From: Agrobacterium vitis
GTDB taxonomy: Bacteria > Pseudomonadota > Alphaproteobacteria > Rhizobiales > Rhizobiaceae
NCBI RefSeq assembly: GCF_013337045.2
Contig: NZ_CP118259.1
Coordinates: 372,001 to 436,000 of the forward strand
Reading direction: 5' to 3'
Length of the DNA stretch: 64,000 bases
Shown: one piece after another, positions 44,298 to 53,065 of the stretch
Layout of the letters: each line of letters begins with the position of its first letter
How positions within the stretch are numbered: position 1 is the first letter of the stretch
Program-made: the position numbers and the translations under genes
The notes under the pieces: model-generated
Seen by the model: only the letters and a program-made list of their open reading frames with translations
Database searches by the model: none
What the model was told of the DNA's origin: nothing

Positions 44298-44722
44298 GAA
44301 GAAGCCTTTCAACCAAGATCACCGGTCATTCGACCGGATCGGGCAACCAGGGTCACCGGCCATTTTGGCCGGATCGGAAAATCCAAAATCAGGCCAGCGA
44401 ATCAGAGGGCCGCGAGGGTCGCTGCCAGCCAGTTCGATCAGACCGGAACATGATATGTAAGAGCCTTGCCCCCACGTGACCAGTCAATGTGATGGCAACA
44501 GAATGGCTTTTTTGCGTAAGTGACATAAAAACCTCCCGGAGTTGACAAGCGTCAGAGTTTACAAGTCCCAGATTTCAAAAGGGCGAGAAGTTTGCAAGCG
44601 AAACTGGCCCCAGCGCTTCCAGGGTGAATATTCGAGGGTTTCGGTATTGCACCGAAAGGCTTTGTTTCTCTCTTTCAAGCATGCCAGACGCCAGGCCGAG
44701 ACCTGGTTTGGCTGGAAATGGT
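44298..44722. other. Intergenic region upstream of the TPR gene, with tandem hairpins
   Basis: Two similar 24-bp units lie at 44320-44343 and 44354-44377. Each contains a hairpin: CCGGTC-ATTC-GACCGG (44322-44337) and CCGGCC-ATTTT-GGCCGG (44356-44372). TTTCGGT-ATTGC-ACCGAAA (44639-44657) may end the polyprenyl synthase transcript. TTGACA at 44541 is isolated, without a clear -10. No coding frame is supported. Confidence 0.5.
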
Positions 44723-45739
44723 CTAACTGACCCGTTCGATGCAGAAATCGATCACGTCCATCAGGGCATCTTTCCAGACGCCATCAGGCACCGGTGCCAG
44801 GGCATCGCGGGCGACATCGCCATAGTGAATGGCCCGCGCCACCGTATCGGAAAGACCGTTATATTTGGTAATCAGCCCCATGGCCTTTTCCAGATTGGCA
44901 TCGTCATGCCTGCCGCCTTCCAGCGCTTCGCGCCAGAAGCCCCGCTCGGTCTCGTTGCCGCGCCGGTAGGCGAGAATGACCGGCAGGGTGATCTTGCCTT
45001 CGCGGAAATCGTCACCGGTATTCTTGCCGAGATCGGCGACCTTGCCGCCGTAATCCAGGGCGTCATCGACCAGCTGGAAGGCCAGGCCCAAATTCATGCC
45101 GTAGGATTTCAGCGCATTGCGCGCACCCTTGTCCGTTCCGGCGACGATAGGCCCGACTTCGGCGGCGGCGGCAAACAGCGCCGCAGTCTTGGCGCGAATG
45201 ACCGCCTGATAATCGTCTTCGGTGGTTTCCATGTTCTTGGCGACAGAAAGCTGGAGCACTTCGCCCTCGGCAATCACCGAGGCTGCCGTTGACAAGACAT
45301 CCAGCGCTTCCAGAGAGCCGACCTCGACCATCATCCGGAAGGCCTGGCCAAGCAGGAAATCGCCGACCAACACGCTGGCCTGGTTGCCCCAGATCATCCG
45401 CGCGGTGGATTTGCCGCGCCTCAGGTCGCTCTCATCGACCACATCGTCATGCAGCAGGGTGGCGGTGTGCATGAATTCGACGCTGGTGGCGAGCTTGATA
45501 TGGCCTTCGCCCTCATAGCCGAACATCGCGGCAGAGGCCAGCGTCAGCATTGGGCGCAGGCGCTTGCCACCGGAGGAAATCAGGTGATTGGCGACTTCCG
45601 GAATCATCTGGACGTCGGAGCCTGCCTTGGACAGGATCAGTTGATTGACCCGCTCCATGCCGTTACGGGTAAGGTCCACCAGAGGTTGCACCGAGGCCTG
45701 TTTGTTTTTCTTGTCACCAAGCGGTATCACTGCGCCCAA
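44723..45739 (-). CDS. Trans-polyprenyl diphosphate synthase (octaprenyl/decaprenyl type)
   Basis: A 338-residue head-to-tail prenyltransferase. The first Asp-rich motif DDVVD is at 98-102, and the second is DDALD near 225; GGKRLRP lies before the first. It extends farnesyl diphosphate to the ubiquinone side chain, probably decaprenyl (Q10) in this group. The chain length is inferred from taxonomy. The start appears to be TTG (MGAVIPL...), matching the start I know from homologues; no ATG is available. It diverges from the DUF2007 gene. Confidence 0.92.
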   Translation of the reverse strand: MGAVIPLGDKKNKQASVQPLVDLTRNGMERVNQLILSKAGSDVQMIPEVANHLISSGGKRLRPMLTLASAAMFGYEGEGHIKLATSVEFMHTATLLHDDVVDESDLRRGKSTARMIWGNQASVLVGDFLLGQAFRMMVEVGSLEALDVLSTAASVIAEGEVLQLSVAKNMETTEDDYQAVIRAKTAALFAAAAEVGPIVAGTDKGARNALKSYGMNLGLAFQLVDDALDYGGKVADLGKNTGDDFREGKITLPVILAYRRGNETERGFWREALEGGRHDDANLEKAMGLITKYNGLSDTVARAIHYGDVARDALAPVPDGVWKDALMDVIDFCIERVS

Positions 45740-46065
45740 CTGTCCGGACTCCTGTTTATTCCTGTATCAGGACTGCGATACATCGTGGATTATCACACCA
45801 CAAGACCGCGTTGGTCCCTTATATCCAAGGCTCAATGTCATCTCAATCCCAACCGGGACTAGCCCAACCGGATTTGGCCCAACCGGATCGGGCAATTATC
45901 ATCGCTTCGACCCAACTTACGGTTTTTTTGCCTGACTGTCGCGTCATCAAGCGGTGTTTGCGCGAAAATTCGAGACATAATGCTGAAACAAACATAAAAA
46001 GCCGTTGGCGGCCCGGCAAGAGCGGAATTTTGCTATCCCGCAGATTTGATAGGACTCATCATCGC
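45740..46065. other. Divergent intergenic region with a 15-bp tandem repeat
   Basis: Three tandem 15-bp units beginning CCCAACCGG lie at 45848-45862, 45863-45877 and 45878-45892. An open frame reading through from 45811 is not supported before the DUF2007 start. Promoters for both divergent genes are expected here but not placed. Confidence 0.5.
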
Positions 46066-46296
46066 ATGCATGAACTCATTCGCACCAATGACGCCGTTTT
46101 ACTGTCCTTTGCCCAGAGCCTGATGAAGGATGCCGGTATCGAGAGCCTGATCGCCGACCAGTCGATGAGCATTCTGGAAGGATCGCTTGGGCTTTTGCCG
46201 CGCCGTTTCCTGGTTGAGCCGGGCCGGGCTGAGGAAGCGCGGCGCATCCTGATCGATGCCGGTCTTGGCGCTGAATTGCGCGACGGTGCGGCATAA
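46066..46296 (+). CDS. DUF2007 domain-containing small protein
   Basis: A 76-residue DUF2007 (putative signal-transducing protein) of PII-like length: MHELIRTNDAVLLSFAQSLMKDAGI, then DQSMSILEGSLGLLPRRFLV, then EEARRILIDAGL. The longer frame starting 255 bases upstream is rejected because it runs through the tandem repeat. It is followed 16 bp later by the methyltransferase, a pairing I know from Rhizobiaceae, and shares its transcript. Confidence 0.88.
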   Translation: MHELIRTNDAVLLSFAQSLMKDAGIESLIADQSMSILEGSLGLLPRRFLVEPGRAEEARRILIDAGLGAELRDGAA

Positions 46297-46312
46297 TCAA
46301 GAGATAAAGGCC

Positions 46313-47116
46313 ATGGCTTTTGAAGGGACCGTCTCTGATATCATCAACGAAACCGTCGATGCCTTCCATCGCGGCGGCTTTTTCCTCGTGCAACCAAAAG
46401 GGCGCGGTCATCGCGCTGGCATGGATGCCATGCTCCTGGCGGCGCTGGTGGTGGATGGAGGCGCGGTCGCGGATCTCGGCGCAGGCGCAGGCGGCGCGGG
46501 TCTGGCTGTCGCCTCGCGTCTGCCGAGGGCCACGGTGACGCTGGTCGAGCGCTCCCCTGACATGTTGTCCTATGCGCACAAGACCCTCGGTCTGGCCGAG
46601 AATGCCCATCTGTCCGACCGGGTAAACCTGGTCGAGGCGGATGTAACGCTGACGGGTCGGGCGCGCCGGGCGGCGGGATTACCGGATGACACTTTCGATC
46701 ATGTGATCATGAACCCACCCTTCAATGACGGGCGCGACCGTATGACGCCTGACAGCCTGAAGGCCGAGGCCCATGCCATGGACGGGGATCTGTTTGAACG
46801 CTGGCTGCGCACCGCTGGTGCGATCATGAGGCCCGGCGGGCAATTGTCGCTGATTGCCCGGCCGCAATCGGTCGCCGAGATCATCGCCGCCTGCGGCAAA
46901 CGCTTTGGCGGCATCGAGATCACCCTCATCCATCCAAGGGAGGGCGAGAGTGCTATCCGACTGCTGCTGACGGCGATTAAAGGCTCGCGCGCCCGGCTCA
47001 CCTTCCGCAGCCCGCTGATCATGCATGGGCCTGAAGGTCATGCTTTCCTGCCGCAGGTCGATGCGCTCAACAATGGCCGAGGGGCCTATCCGAGGCTGGA
47101 CATCAAGGCGATGTGA
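46313..47116 (+). CDS. tRNA1(Val) (adenine(37)-N6)-methyltransferase family protein
   Basis: A 267-residue SAM-dependent N6-adenine methyltransferase of the TrmN6/YfiC type. The SAM motif is ADLGAGAGGAGLAVA (about residues 55-69), and the catalytic NPPF is in VIMNPPFNDG (near 136). YfiC modifies A37 of tRNA-Val; the exact target here is inferred. AAAGG immediately upstream of the ATG at 46313 sets the start; the 19 codons before it overlap the DUF2007 gene. Confidence 0.9.
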   Translation: MAFEGTVSDIINETVDAFHRGGFFLVQPKGRGHRAGMDAMLLAALVVDGGAVADLGAGAGGAGLAVASRLPRATVTLVERSPDMLSYAHKTLGLAENAHLSDRVNLVEADVTLTGRARRAAGLPDDTFDHVIMNPPFNDGRDRMTPDSLKAEAHAMDGDLFERWLRTAGAIMRPGGQLSLIARPQSVAEIIAACGKRFGGIEITLIHPREGESAIRLLLTAIKGSRARLTFRSPLIMHGPEGHAFLPQVDALNNGRGAYPRLDIKAM

Positions 47117-47235
47117 CAGGTCGCCGTGGCGGGTCATCCGGCAAAAATCACCGCCGTCATAGTGCCCTTGCCATTGCGTTTACGCCTTCAGGACTTACAT
47201 GACTGTTCGGTTTGATACAGCAAAGGATGTGACGC

Positions 47236-48102
47236 ATGGCGGGTCTATGGAAGCGGTGGGTGCCGAAGCGGTTTCGCAAGCAGGAAATCGTCATTCCGGT
47301 CGTGCGGCTGCATGGCGCGATCATGAGCGGCGGCAGCCGGTTTCGCCCGGCGCTGAACCTTGCCGCTGTCGCCCCGCTGCTGGAAAAAGCGTTCAAGTTA
47401 AAGGATAGCCCGGCTGTGGTGCTGTCGATCAATTCGCCGGGTGGCTCTCCGGTGCAATCGCGGATGATCTACCAGCGCATTCGCACGCTGGCCGATGAAC
47501 ACAGCAAGACCGTGCTGGTGTTCGTGGAAGATGTGGCAGCCTCCGGCGGCTATATGATTGCCCTTGCCGGTGATGAAATCATTGCCGACCCGACCTCGAT
47601 TGTCGGCTCGATCGGTGTGGTCTCCGGCGGTTTCGGCTTTCCCGACCTGCTGAAGAAGATCGGCGTCGAGCGGCGCGTCTACACGGCTGGCGAAAACAAG
47701 GTGATGCTCGATCCGTTCCAGCCGGAAAAGCAGAGCGATATCGACTATCTGAAAACCCTTCAGCTGGATATTCATGACGTTTTCATCGATATGGTCAAGA
47801 CGCGGCGCGGCATCCGACTTAACGATAATCCGGAGCTGTTTTCCGGCCTTTTCTGGACCGGACGCAAGGGTTTCGAGCTTGGTCTGGTCGATGGACTGGG
47901 CAGCATGCGCGAAGACATCAAGGCGCGCTATGGCAAGACAGCCCGGCTGGAATTGATTTCCGGGGCGCGCGGCCTGTTCGGCAAGCGTCTGCCGGGCGTT
48001 GATACGGCACTATCTGCTTCGGGCGATATCGGCAGCGCCGCCGCCGCCGGTCTTGTCGAGACGCTGGAAGACCGGGCGCTGTGGGCGCGCTACGGGCTTT
48101 AG
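47236..48102 (+). CDS. S49 family serine peptidase (SppA/SohB-like)
   Basis: A 288-residue signal-peptide-peptidase-like enzyme with a Ser-Lys dyad. The nucleophile Ser is in EDVAASGGYMIA and the base Lys is in TAGENKVMLDPF, 50 residues later. SINSPGGSPVQS is the preceding substrate-groove loop. No N-terminal transmembrane anchor is visible (MAGLWKRWVPKRFRKQE is only basic), so it may be cytoplasmic or membrane-associated. AAAGGA lies upstream of the ATG. Confidence 0.92.
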   Translation: MAGLWKRWVPKRFRKQEIVIPVVRLHGAIMSGGSRFRPALNLAAVAPLLEKAFKLKDSPAVVLSINSPGGSPVQSRMIYQRIRTLADEHSKTVLVFVEDVAASGGYMIALAGDEIIADPTSIVGSIGVVSGGFGFPDLLKKIGVERRVYTAGENKVMLDPFQPEKQSDIDYLKTLQLDIHDVFIDMVKTRRGIRLNDNPELFSGLFWTGRKGFELGLVDGLGSMREDIKARYGKTARLELISGARGLFGKRLPGVDTALSASGDIGSAAAAGLVETLEDRALWARYGL

Positions 48103-48228
48103 ATATGCTTGATGTCATCTGGGTTTTGGCGAGAGCGGGGCTTTCGGAGGTGCGGGCGACCTGATAAAGAAAAGTGATGTCCTCTCGGTTTTCCAGCGGG
48201 CAGTGTGATCCGTTGGCGAGCAGGCAGC

Positions 48229-48417
48229 ATGACGCGCATTCTCTTTTTCATCATATTGATCGGTCTTGCCGTCTGGTATTACCGGCGCTGGAGCGCATCG
48301 GTAGCGCAGCGTAAGACTGTGAATGCCCATCGCCGCAGCGGGCGCGACAGCGATGCGATTACCACCCTGGTCAAGGACCCGAAGACGGGTGAATACCGGG
48401 TGAAGCAGGACGACTGA
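48229..48417 (+). CDS. Small single-pass membrane protein
   Basis: A 62-residue protein with one N-terminal transmembrane helix (residues 4-17, ILFFIILIGLAVWYY) and a basic cytoplasmic tail ending TLVKDPKTGEYRVKQDD. The tail motif LVKDPxTGEYRV recurs in short rhizobial hypothetical proteins as I recall them. No function is known. The ATG at 48229 has CAGG upstream; the earlier frame start is disregarded. Confidence 0.65.
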   Translation: MTRILFFIILIGLAVWYYRRWSASVAQRKTVNAHRRSGRDSDAITTLVKDPKTGEYRVKQDD

Positions 48418-48818
48418 TAGGCAGAGCCATTGAAAATGGCTTTTGCGGTGATGCTAAGAAGAGTGCGTTAACATCTTCTTGCTTTGCCACGCGATGGCAG
48501 TCTGCGCATATCGCCCCTTATAGCCGACCTTGGAGCAGGGACATTTGCGCCCAAGAATTGCGTAGCAAACAAGAATAACGTGCTACGGCAGTGTGGTTAT
48601 GCAACTTGGCTTGCATCATGCTGGAATTATGATTTTATAATCGGGAACAACCTGCTGGTGAAACCTGTTTCACTGCGTTGGCGGTACGTCTGCCTGATCC
48701 CCTATGGGTCAGGACAGGGATTATACAAAGCCTGTAAACTCTTACAGTGAACCGGAATGCGCCCGAAGAGCGCTCGGCACTGTGATCCTATGATGTAATA
48801 CTATGAACCTGGGGGATC
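48418..48818. other. Intergenic region upstream of the HWE kinase
   Basis: About 400 bp. AAGAAGA and TCTTCTT form an inverted repeat around 48450-48475. CTGTAA-ACTC-TTACAG is a small hairpin at 48732-48747. The part 48540-48760 is more AT-rich than its surroundings and holds an 88-codon open frame with no supporting features. Confidence 0.4.
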
Positions 48819-50006
48819 TTGGCATTGTCTTTTCCGGAGGCGAAACAGGCTTGGCCTTGTTCTCTTGCATCGATCAGCACAGATGATTTCCTGGCCGGAG
48901 GCGGCAAGATTGGTGAGATGATCCGCCATTTCGACTGGGCGGCGACATCGCTCGGTCCGATCAAGAGCTGGCCGCTATCGCTGAAAATCACCATGCGAAT
49001 GGTGTTGGCCTCTCGCCAGCCAATGTGCTTCTGGTGGGGGCCGGACCTGCTGCAATTCTATAACGATGCCTATGAGCCGATACTGGGCCTGCGCAAGGAC
49101 AAGGCGCTGGGGCGGCCCTTTACCGAGATCTGGGCGGATGTCTGGGAAGGGGTCCTTCCCTATGTGCGCAGCGCCCTGGCCGGCAAGGCGACATGGGAAG
49201 AGAATTTACCCCTGGTGATGACCCGCAATGGGTTTGCGGAACAGACCTACTGGACCTTTTCCTATAGCCCGCTTTACGGCGACGATGGCGCGGTGCATGG
49301 GCTGCTGAACATCGTCACGGAGACGACGCAGGCCGTCCTTGATCGCCGGGCGCTGGAAACGAACCATGAGGAAACCCGCCAGCATCTTCGCCAAAAAGAA
49401 GCATTTGAGCAGGAATTGCGCCTGCTGAACGGCGAACTCGCGCATCGGGTGAAAAACATGCTGGCCATGGTGCAATCCATTGTCGGCCAGACCATGCGCG
49501 GCGCACAATCGCTGCCGCAGGCGGCAAGTCTGGTTTCGGCCCGTATCCAGGCCTTGTCCAAGGCACAGGACCTGTTGACCGGCAAGAGCGTGGCCTCGGC
49601 GGATATTGCCGAAGTGGTCGAAAATGCCATCGAACCGCATCGCGACAGTTCTGAACGCTTCCTGATCACGGGACCTTTATCCATGCAGGCCTCGTCGCGC
49701 CAGGCGCTCGGCCTGTCGCTTGCCCTGCATGAGCTTGCCACCAATGCCACGAAATATGGATCGCTGTCGGTAACGGGCGGCCAGGTGCAGGTGGAATGGG
49801 GCAATCAGCAGGATGGCCGGTTCTTTCTGCGCTGGAGCGAGCGCGGCGGGCCAACCGTGTCTGAACCGCAGCGTCGCGGCTTCGGGTCCAAGCTGACCGA
49901 GCGCGTCGTGGCCGATCTGTTTCGCGGCGAGGCGAAGATTGATTTTGCCCCCGATGGCGTGGTGTTTCTGCTGCGCGGGCAATTGGATCAGGTCGCGGGC
50001 CATTGA
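48819..50006 (+). CDS. PAS-containing HWE-family sensor histidine kinase
   Basis: A 395-residue soluble kinase. Residues about 55-160 form a PAS domain (CFWWGPDLLQFYNDAYEPILG; WTFSYSPLYGDDG). The HWE dimerisation box has phospho-acceptor H209 in GELAHRVKNMLAMVQSI, and the ATPase region has HELATNATKYGSLS and WSERGGP, the W-E pair that names the family. No transmembrane helix is present. No response regulator adjoins it. TTG at 48819 or TTG at 48825 (GGGGGA eight bases upstream of the latter) is the start; no ATG is available. Confidence 0.88.
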   Translation: MALSFPEAKQAWPCSLASISTDDFLAGGGKIGEMIRHFDWAATSLGPIKSWPLSLKITMRMVLASRQPMCFWWGPDLLQFYNDAYEPILGLRKDKALGRPFTEIWADVWEGVLPYVRSALAGKATWEENLPLVMTRNGFAEQTYWTFSYSPLYGDDGAVHGLLNIVTETTQAVLDRRALETNHEETRQHLRQKEAFEQELRLLNGELAHRVKNMLAMVQSIVGQTMRGAQSLPQAASLVSARIQALSKAQDLLTGKSVASADIAEVVENAIEPHRDSSERFLITGPLSMQASSRQALGLSLALHELATNATKYGSLSVTGGQVQVEWGNQQDGRFFLRWSERGGPTVSEPQRRGFGSKLTERVVADLFRGEAKIDFAPDGVVFLLRGQLDQVAGH

Positions 50007-50022
50007 GCAACCGGTGTGGCCG

Positions 50023-50053
50023 AGCCATCTCCCTCCTTGAGGGGGAGATGGCT
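50023..50053 (+). terminator. Hairpin after the HWE kinase gene
   Basis: AGCCATCTCCC (50023-50033) pairs with GGGAGATGGCT (50043-50053). It starts 17 bases after the stop. No U-tract is present, so termination is probable but not certain. Confidence 0.5.
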
Positions 50054-50082
50054 GGCAAGCCAGAAGACGGCATCCCTCCCGC

Positions 50083-50187
50083 TACTGCATAATTCTTTAA
50101 ACCGGAATCGGTTTAAAGAGAAAATTATGCAGCAGATATAAAGCGCTACAGCGAAACTTTGTGCGCCATCTATGGCGCACGGCGCTG
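50083..50187 (+). repeat. Full copy of dispersed repeat family 1
   Basis: Starts TACTGCATAATTCTTTAAAC, closes its left palindrome with AAAATTATGCAGC, and has the perfect palindrome GTGCGCCATCTATGGCGCAC at 50161-50180 before GGCGCTG. This is the best-preserved copy. Confidence 0.88.
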
Positions 50188-50520
50188 GTGCCCCCCCCTT
50201 TCCCCTCCACTCTTTATACGCTAGAACCAGTTCAGGATCGGTTGTAACGCACCGATCCCGGAGCGTAGAAAACTCCGCAAAGAGCGGCCGGTGTCGGTCG
50301 TTATAAAGACACCCCTCAGCCATAGGTTTGTGGCTGAGGCGGTGGGCTATGTCTATATGGTCCACTCTCCACCTTCTATGGTCGGGGAGGCCTTGGCGTA
50401 TGTCCAGAGCTTCGGCTTAAAGGCCAGGGCGGTCGTCTCTTTGCGGCTTTTCTACCTCCCCGATCGCCAGAGACGTTCTCTGGCGATCGCTTGGTTTTCA
50501 AGCGTGGGAGGCAATGGACA
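50188..50520 (+). other. Intergenic region with two strong hairpins before the small membrane protein
   Basis: CCTCAGCCA-N8-TGGCTGAGG lies at 50314-50339. CGATCGCCAGAGA-CGT-TCTCTGGCGATCG, a perfect 13-bp stem, lies at 50461-50489, 31 bases before the next ATG. A GTG-initiated frame (50291-50602) runs out of frame into the next gene and is not supported. Confidence 0.5.
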
Positions 50521-50985
50521 ATGGCCGATTACAACCTCTGGGCCGATCTTTTCGATACGTGGCAATCCTCATCCGACTGGATCAAGGCGCTCGCCATCCT
50601 GACACCGCCGGTTTTTGCGATCAGCGTGTTGGCGCTGCTGCTGCGCCACAGGCGGGAGAGACCGGGAAACCCACCCCAAGCGACAATTTACCAACCGCCA
50701 CAGCGCCCGGAAGACTCGGCGGAGATAATCGATGTCACCATTCTCGACGCGGCAACCAACCTTCAAGCCCGATTAGAGGAAGCCCGCCGCACCCTGCTGC
50801 CCCAGAATCGCACCCTGCCCGATAGCGAAGAATTGGGACGCCGCACCATCCGTCAGCAAATCGAACAGATCATTCTCGAAGAATACCACCGCCGGTCCGA
50901 TCCGGCTGACGCCCTTGAGCGCGTGCGGGAATTCTTGAGACAACACCAGACCCAGCAGCAAGACGGTCGTCAAACTGAGGATTGA
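50521..50985 (+). CDS. Conserved hypothetical membrane protein upstream of glyQ
   Basis: A 154-residue protein with one transmembrane segment (about residues 24-39, ILTPPVFAISVLALLL). The following basic stretch RHRRER puts the long C-terminal part in the cytoplasm. That part is charged and helical (LQARLEEARRTLL; DPADALERVREFLRQHQ). I do not recognise a named domain. GGGAGG nine bases before the ATG at 50521 sets the start. glyQ follows on the same strand. Confidence 0.7.
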   Translation: MADYNLWADLFDTWQSSSDWIKALAILTPPVFAISVLALLLRHRRERPGNPPQATIYQPPQRPEDSAEIIDVTILDAATNLQARLEEARRTLLPQNRTLPDSEELGRRTIRQQIEQIILEEYHRRSDPADALERVREFLRQHQTQQQDGRQTED

Positions 50986-51077
50986 CGATAGGCAAGATGG
51001 TGACGGCCCGCTCAAGCTACGGTAATCTGAAGGAGAGTGAGCGGCATATCAAAACGTTTGCGTCGTGTACTCTGGTT

Positions 51078-51127
51078 CAATGTGAGCCTGACAGACTCTG
51101 GCAAGCGACGTCCTCTGGCAAGCGACG
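51078..51127. repeat. Short repeat plus tandem duplication before glyQ
   Basis: CAATGTGAGCCTGACAGACTC (51078-51098) is a copy of the short repeat seen at 5058-5078 and 37371-37394. CTCTGGCAAGCGACG then occurs twice, at 51096-51110 and 51113-51127. Confidence 0.6.
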
Positions 51128-51201
51128 CCACTCTTGACCGCAAAGGCCGCGCATGGCAGGTCAGACTGACCCTTTGACTTCGATGATAAATGCAGGTTCC
51201 C

Positions 51202-52173
51202 ATGACGCTTCCTCTCGCTCCTTCGGCTTCCGCCCCGCATATGGACCCGAAGCGCTCCTTTCAGGCGCTGATCCTGACGCTGCACAATTACTGGGCCGAC
51301 AAGGGCTGCGCCGTGCTGCAACCCTATGATATGGAAGTCGGCGCTGGTACGTTTCACCCGGCAACGACGTTGCGTGCGCTTGGCCCCAAGCCTTGGAAGG
51401 CTGCTTACGTTCAGCCCTCGCGCCGTCCTTCCGATGGCCGCTATGGCGAAAATCCCAATCGCTTGCAGCATTACTACCAATATCAGGTGATCCTGAAGCC
51501 GAACCCATCCAACCTGCAGGAGCTATATCTTGGCTCGTTGAAGGCCATCGGTCTCGATCCGCTGCTGCATGACGTGCGCTTTGTGGAAGACGATTGGGAA
51601 AGCCCAACGCTGGGCGCCTGGGGTCTTGGCTGGGAATGCTGGTGCGACGGCATGGAAGTCTCGCAATTCACCTATTTCCAGCAGGTCTGCGGCATCGAAT
51701 GCTCGCCGGTGGCGGGCGAACTGACCTATGGTCTGGAGCGTCTGGCCATGTATGTGCAGGGCGTCGACAATGTCTATGACCTGAACTTCAACGGCCGCGA
51801 AGGCGAGGAAAAGATCTCCTATGGCGATGTTTTCCTGCAAGCCGAGCAGGAATATTCCCGCCATAATTTCGAATATGCCAATACCGAAATGCTGCTGCGG
51901 CATTTTACCGATGCCGAGAAGGAATGCCAGGCGCTGCTGGATGCCGGTGCGCCGGGCGAAAGCGCCAATCAGGTGCTGCATAAATGCGTATTCCCGGCCT
52001 ATGACCAGTGCATCAAGGCCTCTCACGTCTTCAACCTGCTCGATGCGCGCGGGGTGATTTCCGTGACTGAGCGCCAGAGCTATATCCTGCGGGTGCGCAC
52101 CCTGGCCAAGGCGTGTGGCGAGGCCTTTTTGCAGACCGATGCCGGTGGCGCGAATTTCGGCAAGGCCGCGTAA
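51202..52173 (+). CDS. glyQ: Glycyl-tRNA synthetase alpha subunit
   Basis: GlyQ is the catalytic alpha subunit of the bacterial alpha2beta2 glycyl-tRNA synthetase. The 323-residue protein shows the class II features: [17 protein letters not shown], the [19 protein letters not shown] block of motif 2, and [24 protein letters not shown] sequence of motif 3. AGG six bases before ATG 51202 ([10 protein letters not shown]) makes it a better start than the ATG at 51190. The beta subunit gene glyS is 2.3 kb downstream, separated by two unrelated genes. Confidence 0.97.
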   Translation: MTLPLAPSASAPHMDPKRSFQALILTLHNYWADKGCAVLQPYDMEVGAGTFHPATTLRALGPKPWKAAYVQPSRRPSDGRYGENPNRLQHYYQYQVILKPNPSNLQELYLGSLKAIGLDPLLHDVRFVEDDWESPTLGAWGLGWECWCDGMEVSQFTYFQQVCGIECSPVAGELTYGLERLAMYVQGVDNVYDLNFNGREGEEKISYGDVFLQAEQEYSRHNFEYANTEMLLRHFTDAEKECQALLDAGAPGESANQVLHKCVFPAYDQCIKASHVFNLLDARGVISVTERQSYILRVRTLAKACGEAFLQTDAGGANFGKAA

Positions 52174-52206
52174 GAGTTTGGAAACGGCTGGGGAGAGGGC
52201 AAGGGC

Positions 52207-52947
52207 ATGACGCTGGACACCCTTCTCCGGCGAATGACATGGATGCGGCGCGGCTGGCTGATTCTGGCCGCTCTCTGCGGGGTGTTTTATTTCATCCTGG
52301 TGCCGTTTTTTCTCTACACCGCCTGGGTCCAATATGTGGTGGCGGCCACCGGCTTTGCGACCTCTACCGGCGTCACCAGCTGGCTGGCGCAGGGTGTTGG
52401 TCGCTGGGCGGCTTTCATCGAGATTGGCGCCTTCGCGTTTCGGGTTGCAAGCGCCTGTTTCTGGCTGGCCTGGCTCTGGTTTGCCGTTCACTTCGCCGCC
52501 CGTCTTTCACCCGATGCGCCACCACGACTTGGCCCCTGGGTCTCGGTGATCTGCTGGTTCGTGCCGATCATCAAATATATACTGCCTCAGGTGGTGATGA
52601 TGGAAATTGCCCGCATCACCATGCGCGATGACCACGCTCCGCCGGAAGGACAAGCGCCGGATCATGATTTGCCAGCTCTGAATGTTCGAGACTTGTACTG
52701 GCTCGCCCCATCCATTCTGGTCTGCAATCTGGTGAGCCTGACGGTGATGAATGTCGTATCGCAGGCTCTGGCCGACCGGTTGCAGTTCTCGGCCCATAGT
52801 CAACATATCCTGCATCTTGCTGCTGCCGGTGGGGTTGCGACCCTGCTTTCGCTTTTGGCCATGGATGCCTATGCCCGTACGATGGCGAAAGCCCAGGAAA
52901 CCAGGCTGGCACGGTTGTTCCTGGATCGCGATCTGCCTGAAGCTTGA
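52207..52947 (+). CDS. DUF4328-like membrane protein
   Basis: A 246-residue protein with about five hydrophobic segments (near 16-38, 66-90, 107-125, 165-185 and 205-225). The central FWLAWLWFAVHFAARLSPDAPPRLGPWVSVICWFVPIIKYILP region fits DUF4328: a helix, an Arg-Pro stretch, then FVPxxKxxxP. No function is known. It begins 33 bp after glyQ on the same strand. Confidence 0.72.
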   Translation: MTLDTLLRRMTWMRRGWLILAALCGVFYFILVPFFLYTAWVQYVVAATGFATSTGVTSWLAQGVGRWAAFIEIGAFAFRVASACFWLAWLWFAVHFAARLSPDAPPRLGPWVSVICWFVPIIKYILPQVVMMEIARITMRDDHAPPEGQAPDHDLPALNVRDLYWLAPSILVCNLVSLTVMNVVSQALADRLQFSAHSQHILHLAAAGGVATLLSLLAMDAYARTMAKAQETRLARLFLDRDLPEA

Positions 52948-52990
52948 AGGGGTTGGCACATTGAAGATTGCAATGGAAACGGCGGCGCGC

Positions 52991-53041
52991 TACTTGCATA
53001 AGTCCTTAAGCCGGAAACGATTTAAGGAATTATGCAGCAGG
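52991..53041 (+). repeat. Half copy of dispersed repeat family 1 (left palindrome)
   Basis: TACTTGCATAAGTCCTTAA and the complementary TTTAAGGAATTATGCAGCA form the left palindrome only. It lies just before the EPSP synthase start. Confidence 0.7.
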
Positions 53042-53065
53042 CAAAAGCCCGGTTAACCCACGGAC

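Noticed and set aside
45848..45892. Possible CRISPR array
   Set aside because: Units are contiguous with no spacers of constant length, and no cas genes are present.
48484..48750. 88-codon plus-strand frame before the HWE kinase
   Set aside because: No ribosome-binding site and no family resemblance; kept only as AT-rich intergenic DNA.
50291..50602. 103-codon GTG-initiated frame before the membrane gene
   Set aside because: It overlaps two strong hairpins and the next gene out of frame, with no family resemblance.
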